Shown here: positions 9,398 through 17,241 of the stretch, piece by piece
How positions within the stretch are numbered: the first letter of the stretch is position 1
Layout: each line of letters begins with the position of its first letter
Origin: DASQEH01 sp035633755
GTDB taxonomy: Bacteria; Actinomycetota; Actinomycetes; Propionibacteriales; Nocardioidaceae
Assembly: GCA_035633755.1 (NCBI GenBank)
Contig: DASQEH010000114.1
Span: 1 to 64,000, forward strand
DNA length: 64,000 nucleotides
Reading direction: 5' to 3'
Made by a program: the position numbers and the translations under genes
Notes under the pieces: model-generated
What the model was told of the DNA's origin: nothing
Seen by the model: the letters and a program-made list of their open reading frames with translations, nothing else
Databases searched by the model: none

Positions 9398-9664
9398 ATG
9401 ACCGTCAGCGGTGTCATCACGGCGATCATCGTCGGCCTGATCCTGGGTGTTCTCGGGCGGGCCATCGCCCCCGGCAAGCAGGCCATCCCGATCTGGCTGA
9501 CCATCGTCGTGGGCATCGTCGCGGCCCTGATAGGCAGCGCGATCGTCGGTCCGATGCGCAGCACCACGGGTTTCGACTGGGTCGAGCTTCTCGTCCAGAT
9601 CGTCCTCGCTGTGGTCGGCGTGATCGCCGCCGCTGCGGTGTACGGCGGTCGGTCCAGACGCTGA
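9398..9664 (+). CDS. GlsB/YeaQ/YmgE family stress-response membrane protein
   Basis: An 88-residue protein with three hydrophobic helices and the family's glycine-rich pattern (GLILGVLGRAIAPGKQ, then GIVAALIGS). Family members are small inner-membrane proteins, annotated transglycosylase-associated or stress-induced, with no proven activity. AGGAG stands 6 nt before the ATG. It lies 42 bp after the lipid methyltransferase on the same strand, so it may be co-transcribed. In the Tms system a small third gene has been described, but this protein is not clearly that one. Confidence 0.85.
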   Translation: MTVSGVITAIIVGLILGVLGRAIAPGKQAIPIWLTIVVGIVAALIGSAIVGPMRSTTGFDWVELLVQIVLAVVGVIAAAAVYGGRSRR

Positions 9665-9720
9665 ACGTGCCTGCTGGGCGCAGGTCGCCGGGCGTCGCAA
9701 GCAGGATAGGCGGGACGACG

Positions 9721-9762
9721 TTCACCTGACGGCCGTCGTCGTTCACCTGACGGCCGTCGACT
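9721..9762. repeat. 21-bp tandem duplication at the end of the MFS gene
   Basis: Two head-to-tail copies of a 21-bp unit beginning TTCACCTGACGGCCGTCG (9721-9741 and 9742-9762) agree at 19 of 21 positions. The second copy contains the stop codon of the - strand MFS gene (9743-9745), and the first copy repeats that stop in the same frame just downstream. The duplication therefore does not change the protein. Confidence 0.9.
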
Positions 9763-11017
9763 CGACGTCGGTCAGGTCCGGATCGCGACCCTGATGCGCA
9801 GCAGCGCGCCCCAACAGCAGCAGAGCCGGTGCCAGCATCAGGGCACCGGCTGCCAGCGACGTCCGGATGGTCCAACGGGTCGCGACCCAGCCGAGAACCG
9901 GTCCGCCGCCCCACTCGCCGGCGCTCCCGGAGACGCTGGCGATCGACAGGACCGTCGCCCGTACCGACGAGTCGGTGATCGCAGTGTTGAGCCAGGTGCG
10001 GTACGGAGCCTCGATGAGCTCCCGCACCACGGTCGTGAACCAGTAGGCAGCGATCGCGGGCCACACCTCGCCCACCAAGGCGAAGCTGAGGGCGGCCACG
10101 ATGAGCAGGAGGTGGAAGGCGATCAGGAGCCGTACCAGCTTGGCCTGGCCCAACGCCTCCACAGACGCCACCAGGGGGGCCGCGACCGCGAACGACAAGA
10201 TCATCGTGCCTGCTCGCAGCACACCGAACCATACGACGCTCTCGAGACTGAACAGCTCCGGAAGGCCGACCTCGAGCAGGAAATGTGCCTCCTTCAGGCG
10301 GTCGAAGCCCTCCGCCCACATGCCGAACAGGAAGGCGATCGCCAAGACGAGGACCAGCACCGGGTGGGCGGCCACCACCCGGCGTCCTGAGCTCACCGTG
10401 GCCAGGGCTGTACGCAGCGAGCCGCCATGGGCTCGCGCCGTGGGCCGGGTGAAGCCGTCCTCGGGCATGGCCAGGTGCAAGAAGGCGGCCAGACCGAACG
10501 CACAGATGCCCGCAGCAATGAGCGGCCAGCTCAAGTCCACGAGCGACAGGCCGACCGCCGCGCCGATCCCCAGTAGCCCGGTGACCCGGTCGAGCTGAGC
10601 ACTGCGCTGGTACGCCGAGCCGAGCCGGGCCGACCCGATCTCGTCGGCGAGCCACGCGTCCTCGGCGCCGCTGCGGAACGTCCAGCCGATGCCCCACAGC
10701 GCCATCGCCGCCAGCACGACCGGTGCGGACGCGACCAGCCCCGACACGAGCATGGCGGTGCCCATGACCCCCGCGCCGACGATCATGGACAGCCGGCGCG
10801 ACCGCACGTCTGCGAGGACGCCGGTAGGGACCTCGAAGATGAAGTAGGCGAGCTCCATGGCGGTTCCGGCCAGCACGAGCTCGAACGGCGACATGTGCAC
10901 GTCGCGGACGAGGTAGACAGCGGTGGTGGTCCAGCTGAGCGAGGCGATGAAGCTCCAGGTGCCGGAGTAGACGAGCCAGACGGTGTACGCGCTCCATCGG
11001 CCCCGATCTCCACTCAC
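9743..11017 (-). CDS. MFS transporter
   Basis: A 424-residue major facilitator with about twelve hydrophobic helices. The loop between helices 2 and 3 reads EVPTGVLADVRSRR, matching the MFS signature of drug:H+ antiporter-like members. No substrate-specific motif is recognisable; it resembles the uncharacterised actinobacterial MFS proteins that share the EVPTG motif. The start is GTG at 11017. CACACT ends 6 nt upstream and there is no ribosome-binding site, consistent with a leaderless mRNA. It is divergent from the acetyltransferase at 11095. Confidence 0.86.
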   Translation of the reverse strand: MSGDRGRWSAYTVWLVYSGTWSFIASLSWTTTAVYLVRDVHMSPFELVLAGTAMELAYFIFEVPTGVLADVRSRRLSMIVGAGVMGTAMLVSGLVASAPVVLAAMALWGIGWTFRSGAEDAWLADEIGSARLGSAYQRSAQLDRVTGLLGIGAAVGLSLVDLSWPLIAAGICAFGLAAFLHLAMPEDGFTRPTARAHGGSLRTALATVSSGRRVVAAHPVLVLVLAIAFLFGMWAEGFDRLKEAHFLLEVGLPELFSLESVVWFGVLRAGTMILSFAVAAPLVASVEALGQAKLVRLLIAFHLLLIVAALSFALVGEVWPAIAAYWFTTVVRELIEAPYRTWLNTAITDSSVRATVLSIASVSGSAGEWGGGPVLGWVATRWTIRTSLAAGALMLAPALLLLGRAAAHQGRDPDLTDVESTAVR

Positions 11018-11082
11018 CGGCCAAGTGTGCCGAGGGTGGATCGGCTCCGCGACCGATTAAGAGCTGCTTTCAGGCACTGCCC

Positions 11083-11088
11083 TACCCT
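11083..11088 (+). promoter_or_regulatory. Putative -10 element (TACCCT) for a leaderless GNAT mRNA
   Basis: TACCCT lies 6 nt before the GTG start and there is no purine-rich site between them. The transcript would then begin at the start codon. No convincing -35 was seen. Confidence 0.45.
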
Positions 11089-11094
11089 GGCTCG

Positions 11095-11673
11095 GTGACA
11101 GACTCCGTGGACTCGCTCGACATCCGACGGGTCGGGTACGAGCACCGGGACGTCGTGGCGCTGACCGGCGAGGTTCAGGCGTACTACCGCGAGATCTACG
11201 GAGGTCCCGACAGCGCACCCGTGGCCGACGACGAGTTCACCCCGCCTCTGGGCGCCTTCTTCGTCGCCTACGAAGCCGGGATCGCGACGGCGATGGGCGG
11301 GTGGCGCTTCTGCCGCACGCGGATGCACATCGCCGCACATGAGCCGGTCGAGATCAAGCGGATGTACGTCGTGCAGGCCGCCCGCGGCCGCGGCGTGGCC
11401 CGCCGACTGCTGAGGCACCTGGAGGAGACGGCGAACGCCAGCGGAGCGGATGCGATGGTGCTGGAGACGGGCCAGCGGCAGCCGGCGGCCATTCGCCTGT
11501 ACCGCTCCTCGGGCTACACCGACATCCCGCGCTTCGGTCACTACGCCCACGAGCCCGAAGCGGTCCACCTGGGCAAGTCGTTGAACGGCAGTCAGCTGAC
11601 CTTGTTGTCGGACAGGTCGGACAGGTTGCCGGACAGCCAGTCGAGCAGCGGGCGACCGGCGCGCCAGTCCTGA
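11095..11673 (+). CDS. GNAT-family N-acetyltransferase
   Basis: A 192-residue GNAT. The acetyl-CoA pyrophosphate loop is ARGRGVARRLL (motif A, near residues 97-107), preceded by the strand EIKRMYV and followed by ETGQRQPAAIRLYRSSGY, the typical motif B. The acceptor is unknown. The start is GTG with no ribosome site; TACCCT at 11083-11088 is placed as a -10 element for a leaderless mRNA. The conserved domain finishes near HLGKSLN. The last 27 or so codons run antisense through the 3' end of the convergent DUF2461 gene (82-bp overlap) and look like read-on rather than domain. Confidence 0.85.
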   Translation: MTDSVDSLDIRRVGYEHRDVVALTGEVQAYYREIYGGPDSAPVADDEFTPPLGAFFVAYEAGIATAMGGWRFCRTRMHIAAHEPVEIKRMYVVQAARGRGVARRLLRHLEETANASGADAMVLETGQRQPAAIRLYRSSGYTDIPRFGHYAHEPEAVHLGKSLNGSQLTLLSDRSDRLPDSQSSSGRPARQS

Positions 11674-12248
11674 GCGACCCTGTCGAGCAGCTCGCCGGTG
11701 TGGATGAACGGCGAGAAGCCGTACGACGTCGAGACGTAGATCGACTTGTGGCGCAGGAGTGCGATGCGGGGATGGGCCGCGTCGTAGCCGCGCGGGGTGG
11801 TCTTGAGCTGGTCGCCACCGAGCTGCCACCCTGAGCCGGTCAGCTCCGACACGATCGCCTCCAGCTGCCGACCCCTCCGGTTGTCCACGATCGCATCCCG
11901 GAACCGGCCCAGCGGCTTCGCCGCCATGGCGTAGCAACCCGCTCCCACCGTGACGCCTCGCGCGTCGACCTGGACGTACCAGCCGGTGGAGTCACCTGTC
12001 GCCACGAAACCGCCCTGCTGGGTCTTGTACGGCGTCTTGTCCTTGGCGTAGCGGACGTCTCGGTACGGGCGGTAGATCTTGCCCGGGCCGAACTCAGGTT
12101 CGAGTCCGGCAAGCAGCGCCACCATGGGATCTCGGACCGCCGACTCGTAGACGGCTTTGTTGGACGCCCAGAAGGACCGGGTGTTGTCCGTCTCCAGATC
12201 GTCGTAGAAGTCCAGAGCCGCCTCGGGGAACCCGTCGAAGGCAGCCAC
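11592..12248 (-). CDS. DUF2461 / TIGR02453 family protein
   Basis: A 218-residue protein of DUF2461. It opens with FPEAALDFYDDLETDNTRSFW, and has the conserved KIYRPYRDVRYAKDKTPYKT region in the first third, plus a GWYVQVDARGVTVGAGCY strand pair. The family is widespread in bacteria and fungi; its biochemical role is unknown. The start is GTG at 12248, one base past the stop of the upstream SDR gene, so the two genes are translationally coupled. The C-terminal 82 bp lie antisense to the convergent GNAT gene. Confidence 0.88.
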   Translation of the reverse strand: MAAFDGFPEAALDFYDDLETDNTRSFWASNKAVYESAVRDPMVALLAGLEPEFGPGKIYRPYRDVRYAKDKTPYKTQQGGFVATGDSTGWYVQVDARGVTVGAGCYAMAAKPLGRFRDAIVDNRRGRQLEAIVSELTGSGWQLGGDQLKTTPRGYDAAHPRIALLRHKSIYVSTSYGFSPFIHTGELLDRVAQDWRAGRPLLDWLSGNLSDLSDNKVS

Positions 12249-12249
12249 C

Positions 12250-13011
12250 TCAGCGCGGCGCCATCCGCAGAGCTCCGTCCATGCGGATGGTCTCGCCGTT
12301 GAGATAGTCGTGGGCGATGATCATGGACGCCAGGGACGCGTACTCCGAGGGCGTCGCGAGCCGCTTCGGGAACGGCACACCGGCGCTCAGCCCGGCGCGG
12401 AACTCGGCGCTGATGGTCGCCAACATCGGGGTGTCGACGATTCCGGGGGCAATGGTGTTGACCCGGATTCCTAGTTGGGCGAGGTCGCGCGCCGCCGTGA
12501 TCGTCATGGCGGCCACCCCGCCCTTGGACGCCGAGTAGGCGATCTGCCCGACCTGGCCCTCGAACGCCGCCACCGAAGCCGTGTTGATCACGACGCCGCG
12601 CTGCCCCGCGTCGTCCGGATCGAGCCGGCTCATGGCCTCGGCGGCCAGTCGCATGACGTTGAACGTCCCGATCAGGTTGACCGAGATGACTCGGGTGAAG
12701 AGCTCGAGGTCGTGCACGCCGTCACGGCCGACGATCCGTCGAGATGGAGCGATTCCGGCGCAGTTGACCACGACCCGCAGCGGTGCTTCGGGCGTCGCAC
12801 CGCGGTCGAGGGCCCGGCGTACGTCGTCCTCGCGGGTCACGTCGGCCTCGACAAGGGTGACTCCCTCCGGCGCCTCGGGTGCTGACGCGAGCGCGGCAGC
12901 CAGATCGAGCCCGATCACGGTGGCACCCTGTCCCGCCAGCTCGGCGGCCGTTGCCGCCCCGAGTCCCGACGCGGCGCCGGTCACGAGCGCAGTGGTTCCG
13001 GAGATCTGCAT
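12250..13011 (-). CDS. Short-chain dehydrogenase/reductase (3-hydroxyacyl-CoA dehydrogenase type II-like)
   Basis: A 253-residue classical SDR. The NAD(P)-binding motif TGAASGLG is at about 11-18, the NAG-type motif NCAGIAP at about 83, and the catalytic residues are Ser146, Tyr159 and Lys163 (YSASK). An acidic residue (LDLA) at the end of beta-2 suggests NAD+ preference. The sequence style resembles human HSD17B10-type 3-hydroxyacyl-CoA dehydrogenases of fatty acid and branched-chain degradation. Start: ATG at 13011 has GGGAGG 8 nt upstream; an ATG further upstream lacks a site. It is the first gene of a two-gene unit with DUF2461. Confidence 0.88.
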   Translation of the reverse strand: MQISGTTALVTGAASGLGAATAAELAGQGATVIGLDLAAALASAPEAPEGVTLVEADVTREDDVRRALDRGATPEAPLRVVVNCAGIAPSRRIVGRDGVHDLELFTRVISVNLIGTFNVMRLAAEAMSRLDPDDAGQRGVVINTASVAAFEGQVGQIAYSASKGGVAAMTITAARDLAQLGIRVNTIAPGIVDTPMLATISAEFRAGLSAGVPFPKRLATPSEYASLASMIIAHDYLNGETIRMDGALRMAPR

Positions 13012-13097
13012 GTGTACGTCCTCCCAGAGGTGTGCGATTGTCATCTGTGCCCGGTCGGCTCAACTCCCCAGCGGCAGGCAGCGTCATCGTCTCGGCG

Positions 13098-13643
13098 TCA
13101 TACCCGCAGCGTCATGCTCTCCACGACCTCGGCTCCGGGCAGTTCGGCCAGCAGTGCTCCTGGGAGCACAAGCTTCGAGCGACGTACGCCGCTCCCGATT
13201 ATCGCCCCGCCGATCTCCACGACCTCGGCGGTGACGAGCAACCGCCAGCCGTCAGGCAGACCGACGGGCGTGATCCCGCCGTACTCCATCGCCGTCTCGC
13301 TGACAGCTCGCTCCATCGGCAGGAACGAGGCCTTGCGCACGTCCAGCAGGCGCTTGACGGCGTTGTTCACGTCGACGCGCAGATCGGCCCGCACGACGCA
13401 TGCGGCCATCCGCTCGTCGCCGCCTCGCCGGCCCATCACCACCACGCAGTTCGCGGAGGCCGTCAGCGGGACGCGATACGCCGACGTCATCGCCGCCGTG
13501 TCAGCCAGTGCCGGGTCGATCTCGACCACGCCCACCTGCGCGGCGTGTGGCCAACGCTCGAGTGCGGCGCGGACCGGCTCCGCGAGCAGATCGGGGCGGT
13601 CGACGGCAGGGACGGGCTGCAGCTCTCCCAGCATGGGCAGCAT
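13098..13643 (-). CDS. YbaK/prolyl-tRNA-synthetase-associated domain protein
   Basis: A 181-residue single-domain protein of the YbaK/ProX/INS family, which hydrolyse mischarged aminoacyl-tRNAs in trans. Supporting features are the central strands VVVMGRRGG and CVVRADLRVDVN, the helix NNAVKRLLDVRKASF, and the signature EYGGITPVGLP that contacts substrate. The first 45 residues form an extra N-terminal segment. Which tRNA it acts on cannot be said. An ATG start at 13643 lies close to a pyrimidine-rich leader. Confidence 0.85.
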   Translation of the reverse strand: MLPMLGELQPVPAVDRPDLLAEPVRAALERWPHAAQVGVVEIDPALADTAAMTSAYRVPLTASANCVVVMGRRGGDERMAACVVRADLRVDVNNAVKRLLDVRKASFLPMERAVSETAMEYGGITPVGLPDGWRLLVTAEVVEIGGAIIGSGVRRSKLVLPGALLAELPGAEVVESMTLRV

Positions 13644-13829
13644 CCGGCTCCTCCCTGCGTACGTGTCCGAGGGAGGTTACGGCATCTGAAGGTGTTGACG
13701 ACGACGGCGTCACGGTGAGCGCGGACTCGGGCGTACGGGACCTGGCCGAGCAGTCACAGCAGCACCGCCGGTGCTTGTGAGAGACTCTGCAAGCAACACG
13801 ACGTCACTCCACCGCGCCTGGGGGCTCCC

Positions 13830-14615
13830 CTGACGACACAAGAAGCAGCCCGTGAACCGTACGTCGGGTCGGTCCGGGTCCGGCTCGCCGGGTTCGGCGT
13901 CCATGTCTACACCGCCAGCGGAAGCGTTCTCGCCCTCCTCATCGTCGTCGCAGCCATGGACGGCGAGGTCATCCGCGCCCTCTGGTTGAGTCTGGCTGCC
14001 CTGGTCATCGACGGCACCGACGGGATGCTGGCCCGCAAGCTCCGGGTCAGCGAGACCATGCCCTGGTTCGACGGGGCCCGGCTGGACGACATCGTCGACT
14101 ACCTCACGTATGCCTTCGCGCCGATCGTGCTGCTGTGGACCGGCTCGTTCCTTCCGAGCGGGCCGGCCGGGCCGATCCTCGCCGCGCTGCCGCTGCTTGC
14201 CTCGAGCTACCAGTTCTGCCGCACCGACGCCAAGACCGCCGACCACTTCTTCCTCGGCTTCCCCAGCTACTGGAACGTGGTTGCCTTCTACGTGGTCGTC
14301 CTCGAGCTGAGCCCCGCGGTGACGGGCGCACTGCTCGCAGTGTTCTCGGTTCTCGTCTTCGTACCGATCCGCTACATCTACCCGTCGCGCACCAAGGCCT
14401 TCCGGTCGCTCAACCTCCTCCTCACCGCCATCTGGCTCGCGACGTACGCCACTTTGCTCGTGCAGATGCCCGACCCCTCGGCGATCATCATCGCCTTGTC
14501 CGTCGCCTACGTCATCTACTACGCCGCCGCCAGCATGTACCTCACCTGGATCAGTCCGCGGCTCCCCGAGAAGCTGCTGTCGAAGGACGCCATCGCCGCT
14601 GAGCTCGAAGACTGA
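13830..14615 (+). CDS. CDP-alcohol phosphatidyltransferase, phosphatidylcholine-synthase-like
   Basis: About 261 residues if started at CTG 13830. The CDP-alcohol phosphotransferase signature appears as DGTDGMLARKL and DGARLDDIVDYLTYAF. The segment YQFCRTDAKTADHFFLGFP, then SYWNVVAFY, matches bacterial phosphatidylcholine synthases (Pcs), which condense CDP-diacylglycerol with choline. About eight membrane helices are predicted. The first ATG is at 13956, but the 42 residues before it (GFGVHVYTASGSVLALL) match the family N-terminus, so translation must begin upstream. No ATG, GTG or TTG occurs in that frame between 13773 and 13956; CTG 13830 is the best candidate. The choline substrate is inferred. 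Confidence 0.8.
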   Translation: MTTQEAAREPYVGSVRVRLAGFGVHVYTASGSVLALLIVVAAMDGEVIRALWLSLAALVIDGTDGMLARKLRVSETMPWFDGARLDDIVDYLTYAFAPIVLLWTGSFLPSGPAGPILAALPLLASSYQFCRTDAKTADHFFLGFPSYWNVVAFYVVVLELSPAVTGALLAVFSVLVFVPIRYIYPSRTKAFRSLNLLLTAIWLATYATLLVQMPDPSAIIIALSVAYVIYYAAASMYLTWISPRLPEKLLSKDAIAAELED

Positions 14616-14619
14616 TCGC

Positions 14620-15456
14620 GTGCTGGCTCTCGGCCTTGGCGCCGCGCTGGCTGCGGCGGTCATCTTCGGCGCTGCGTCGATCGTGCTCGCGCTGGCTGTG
14701 CGCGACTCCCCCGGGTCGTCGTTGAGCCTGGACGTCGTCGTCACGCTCCTCAAGAACCCGGCGTTCGCCCTCGGAATCGCCATGAACCTGACCGGGTTCG
14801 TGCTGCACGTGGTCGCCCTTCGCACAGTGCCGCTCTTCTTGGCTCAGGCGGGGATCGCGGCCAGCCTGGCAGTGACGGCGTTGCTGGCGGTCCGGGTGTT
14901 CGGGGACCGGCTGGGGCCCGCCGACTGGGCGGCGGTGGCCGCGACCTGTGTCGGGCTGGCGATGCTCGCCGCGGCGTCAGGCGCGGCGGGCGACGACAGT
15001 GCGAGTGCGACCTTCACCGCCGGGTTGTTCGTCGCGTTCGCGGCGGTGGCCATCACGGGCTTCATTGTCAGCCGGATGGAGGGCGTCGTCGCGGCAGGAG
15101 TGCTCGGGCTGCTCGCCGGTTGCGGCTTCGCAGGGGTCGGCATAGCGGCACGCATCCTACCCAGCCTTACTCCCGGTGCCCTGGCAACCTCCGGCGCTAC
15201 CTACGCCCTCCTGCTCTGCGGCGGGCTCGGGTTCTTGCTGTACTCGGTGGCGCTGCGCAAAGGCGCGGTGACCGCTGTGACAGCCCCGATGATCGTCTCC
15301 CAGACTGTCGTGCCGGCCGTCGTCGGCGTGATGCTGCTCAACGACGACATCCGGGCCGGCTGGTTCCCCGTCGCACTGATCGGCTTCGCCATCACCGGCT
15401 GGGGGGCCCTCCAGCTCGCCCGGTTCGAGCAGACGACGGCTCCGACGTCCAGCTGA
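14620..15456 (+). CDS. DMT-superfamily membrane protein (EamA-like)
   Basis: A 278-residue, nearly fully hydrophobic protein with about ten helices arranged as two repeats, as in the drug/metabolite transporter superfamily. It resembles the actinobacterial integral membrane proteins found beside lipid genes. It begins with GTG four bases after the stop of the phosphatidyltransferase and is probably in one operon with it. A role in moving a lipid precursor or head group is only a guess from context. Confidence 0.75.
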   Translation: MLALGLGAALAAAVIFGAASIVLALAVRDSPGSSLSLDVVVTLLKNPAFALGIAMNLTGFVLHVVALRTVPLFLAQAGIAASLAVTALLAVRVFGDRLGPADWAAVAATCVGLAMLAAASGAAGDDSASATFTAGLFVAFAAVAITGFIVSRMEGVVAAGVLGLLAGCGFAGVGIAARILPSLTPGALATSGATYALLLCGGLGFLLYSVALRKGAVTAVTAPMIVSQTVVPAVVGVMLLNDDIRAGWFPVALIGFAITGWGALQLARFEQTTAPTSS

Positions 15457-15614
15457 GCGGTCGCGTACGTCCGCACACCACCGCGCACCCCCACGACCGC
15501 GACTCACACCAACCGGTGTCCATCCAGCCCCTTGGAGGACCGCCGCATGCCAACGCCGGCCACGGTCCATGACCGGCGGCAGACCGAGCGTGCCTCGGCA
15601 GGCACACTATCGCC

Positions 15615-16640
15615 ATGACCTACACCGCCACCGACGACCGTTACGACTCGACGACCTACCGCCGATGCGGTCGCAGCGGGTTGCTCCTGCCGCCGCTGTC
15701 ACTCGGCCTCTGGCAGAACTTCGGGGACGACCGTCCGCTCGACGACTCGCGCGCGATCCTCCGGCGAGCGTTCGACCTGGGCGTCACGCACTTCGACCTC
15801 GCCAACAACTACGGCCCGCCGTACGGGACGGCCGAGCTGAACTTCGGACGCGTCTTCGCCGAGGACTTCGCTCAGTACCGCAACGAGATCGTGATCTCGA
15901 CCAAGGCCGGCTACGACATGTGGCCCGGCCCTTACGGCGAAGGCGGGTCGCGCAAGTACGTCCTCAACAGTCTCGACGACTCGCTGCGCCGGATGCGACT
16001 CGACTACGTCGACATCTTCTACAGCCACCGGTTCGACCCCCATACGCCGCTGGAGGAGACGATGGGCGCCCTCGACGCGGCCGTCCGGCAGGGCAAGGCT
16101 CTCTACGTCGGTATCTCGTCGTACTCAGCCGAGCGCACGCGCGAGGCGGCCGCGCTGCTGCGCGACCTCGGCACGCCGTTGCTGATCCACCAGCCGTCGT
16201 ACTCGATGCTCAACCGCTGGATCGAGACGGACCTCCTCGATGCCCTCGATGAGGTAGGCGCCGGGTGCATCGCCTTCACCGCACTGGCGCAGGGGCTGCT
16301 GACCGGCAAGTATCTCGACGGGATTCCCGAGGGTTCTCGGGCATCGAGGCCCGGAAGCCTGGACAGCGGCATGCTCGACGACCAGACGCTGGCCCGGGTG
16401 CGCGGGCTCAACGCGGTGGCACACGAGCGTGGCCAGTCCCTCGCTCAGATGGCTCTTGCCTGGGTATTGCGTGACTCCAGGGTCACGTCGGCGGTGATCG
16501 GCGCGAGCAGCGTCCGCCAGCTCGAGGAGAACGTGGCCGCGCTGGCCAACGCCGACTTCACCGAGGACGAACTGGCCTCGATCGACGAGCATGCCGTGGA
16601 CTCCGGGGTGGACCTGTGGGCCGAGTCCAGCTCCGCCTGA
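15615..16640 (+). CDS. Aldo/keto reductase, YghZ (L-glyceraldehyde 3-phosphate reductase) type
   Basis: A 341-residue AKR of the AKR14/YghZ group. The catalytic tetrad is complete: Asp61, Tyr66, Lys97 and His138. The extended loop after Lys97 (WPGPYGEGGSRKY) is diagnostic of this group. Such enzymes reduce L-glyceraldehyde 3-phosphate and methylglyoxal with NADPH, so detoxification is the likely role. The NADPH-binding end (GASSVRQLEENVAAL) is intact near the C-terminus. CACACT ends 6 nt before the ATG and there is no ribosome site, so the message may be leaderless. Confidence 0.92.
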   Translation: MTYTATDDRYDSTTYRRCGRSGLLLPPLSLGLWQNFGDDRPLDDSRAILRRAFDLGVTHFDLANNYGPPYGTAELNFGRVFAEDFAQYRNEIVISTKAGYDMWPGPYGEGGSRKYVLNSLDDSLRRMRLDYVDIFYSHRFDPHTPLEETMGALDAAVRQGKALYVGISSYSAERTREAAALLRDLGTPLLIHQPSYSMLNRWIETDLLDALDEVGAGCIAFTALAQGLLTGKYLDGIPEGSRASRPGSLDSGMLDDQTLARVRGLNAVAHERGQSLAQMALAWVLRDSRVTSAVIGASSVRQLEENVAALANADFTEDELASIDEHAVDSGVDLWAESSSA

Positions 16641-16889
16641 CGCCGTGCCCGAAGGTATCCGCTCTGCCCCCTTTCGTTGCTACCCGTCCCGCGCCGACCC
16701 GGCGCAAGCGTGCTAGGGTAAGAGCGTTGCAAAAGCAGTACCTCGCACGTTCAATTGACGTCAACTGCGTCTAGCGTCAGGGCTCCTCGGTGAGCCTCAG
16801 CTATCGAATGTGGGAAGACCACCGCGCGGCAGCCAGAACACCGGCAATCGAGCTGGTTCTGAAAAACATCCGATACAAGGAGCGCACCA
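16641..16889 (+). promoter_or_regulatory. Long leader and promoter region of the cold-shock gene
   Basis: This 249-bp gap has no gene. TAGGGT at 16714-16719 is a good -10 element, which would give a 5' untranslated leader of about 165 nt. The leader has a lower GC content than its surroundings and holds a hairpin near 16779-16797 (AGGGCTC pairing with GAGCCT). AAGGAG stands 6 nt before the csp ATG. Long structured leaders are the known temperature-sensing element of cspA mRNAs; whether this one senses temperature is inference. Confidence 0.5.
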
Positions 16890-17093
16890 ATGGCACAGGG
16901 AACAGTCAAATGGTTCAACGGCGAGAAGGGCTTCGGCTTCATCTCTCAAGACGGCGACCAGCCGGACGTCTTCGTTCACTTCTCCGCGATCGCCGCTGAC
17001 GGCTACCGCTCGCTGGACGAGAACCAGCGCGTGGAGTTCGACGTGACGCAGGGCCAGAAGGGCTTGCAGGCCGAGAACGTACGCGTCATCTGA
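16890..17093 (+). CDS. Cold-shock protein (CspA family)
   Basis: A 67-residue single cold-shock domain. RNA-binding motifs RNP1 (KGFGFI) and RNP2 (VFVHFS) are both intact, and the N-terminus MAQGTVKWFN is nearly invariant in the family. It is a cytosolic RNA chaperone that keeps mRNAs single-stranded. A clear AAGGAG site precedes the ATG. The gene is monocistronic, bounded by a long leader and a strong intrinsic terminator. Other csp copies are probable elsewhere in such genomes. Confidence 0.97.
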   Translation: MAQGTVKWFNGEKGFGFISQDGDQPDVFVHFSAIAADGYRSLDENQRVEFDVTQGQKGLQAENVRVI

Positions 17094-17122
17094 GTTGAAC
17101 CGCGGCTAACCAGCCGACTCTG

Positions 17123-17163
17123 AGAGGCCCTCACACCACTGGTGTGAGGGCCTCTTTCTTTGC
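17123..17163 (+). terminator. Rho-independent terminator of the cold-shock gene
   Basis: A 15-bp perfect stem (AGAGGCCCTCACACC pairing with GGTGTGAGGGCCTCT) closes a 3-nt loop and runs directly into TTTCTTTG. It starts 30 nt after the csp stop codon. Confidence 0.95.
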
Positions 17164-17241
17164 GTCGTGCGCTCTGCTCTGAGTGCGGCGTCGCGACCTC
17201 GCGGCGCAGCCGAGCCGTCCGAGAAGCACTACGGTGAGGCC

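Noticed and set aside
16691..16705. GCGCCG-ACC-CGGCGC hairpin considered as a terminator for the aldo/keto reductase
   Set aside because: Short stem without a U tract, overlapping the putative csp promoter region; support is too weak to list.
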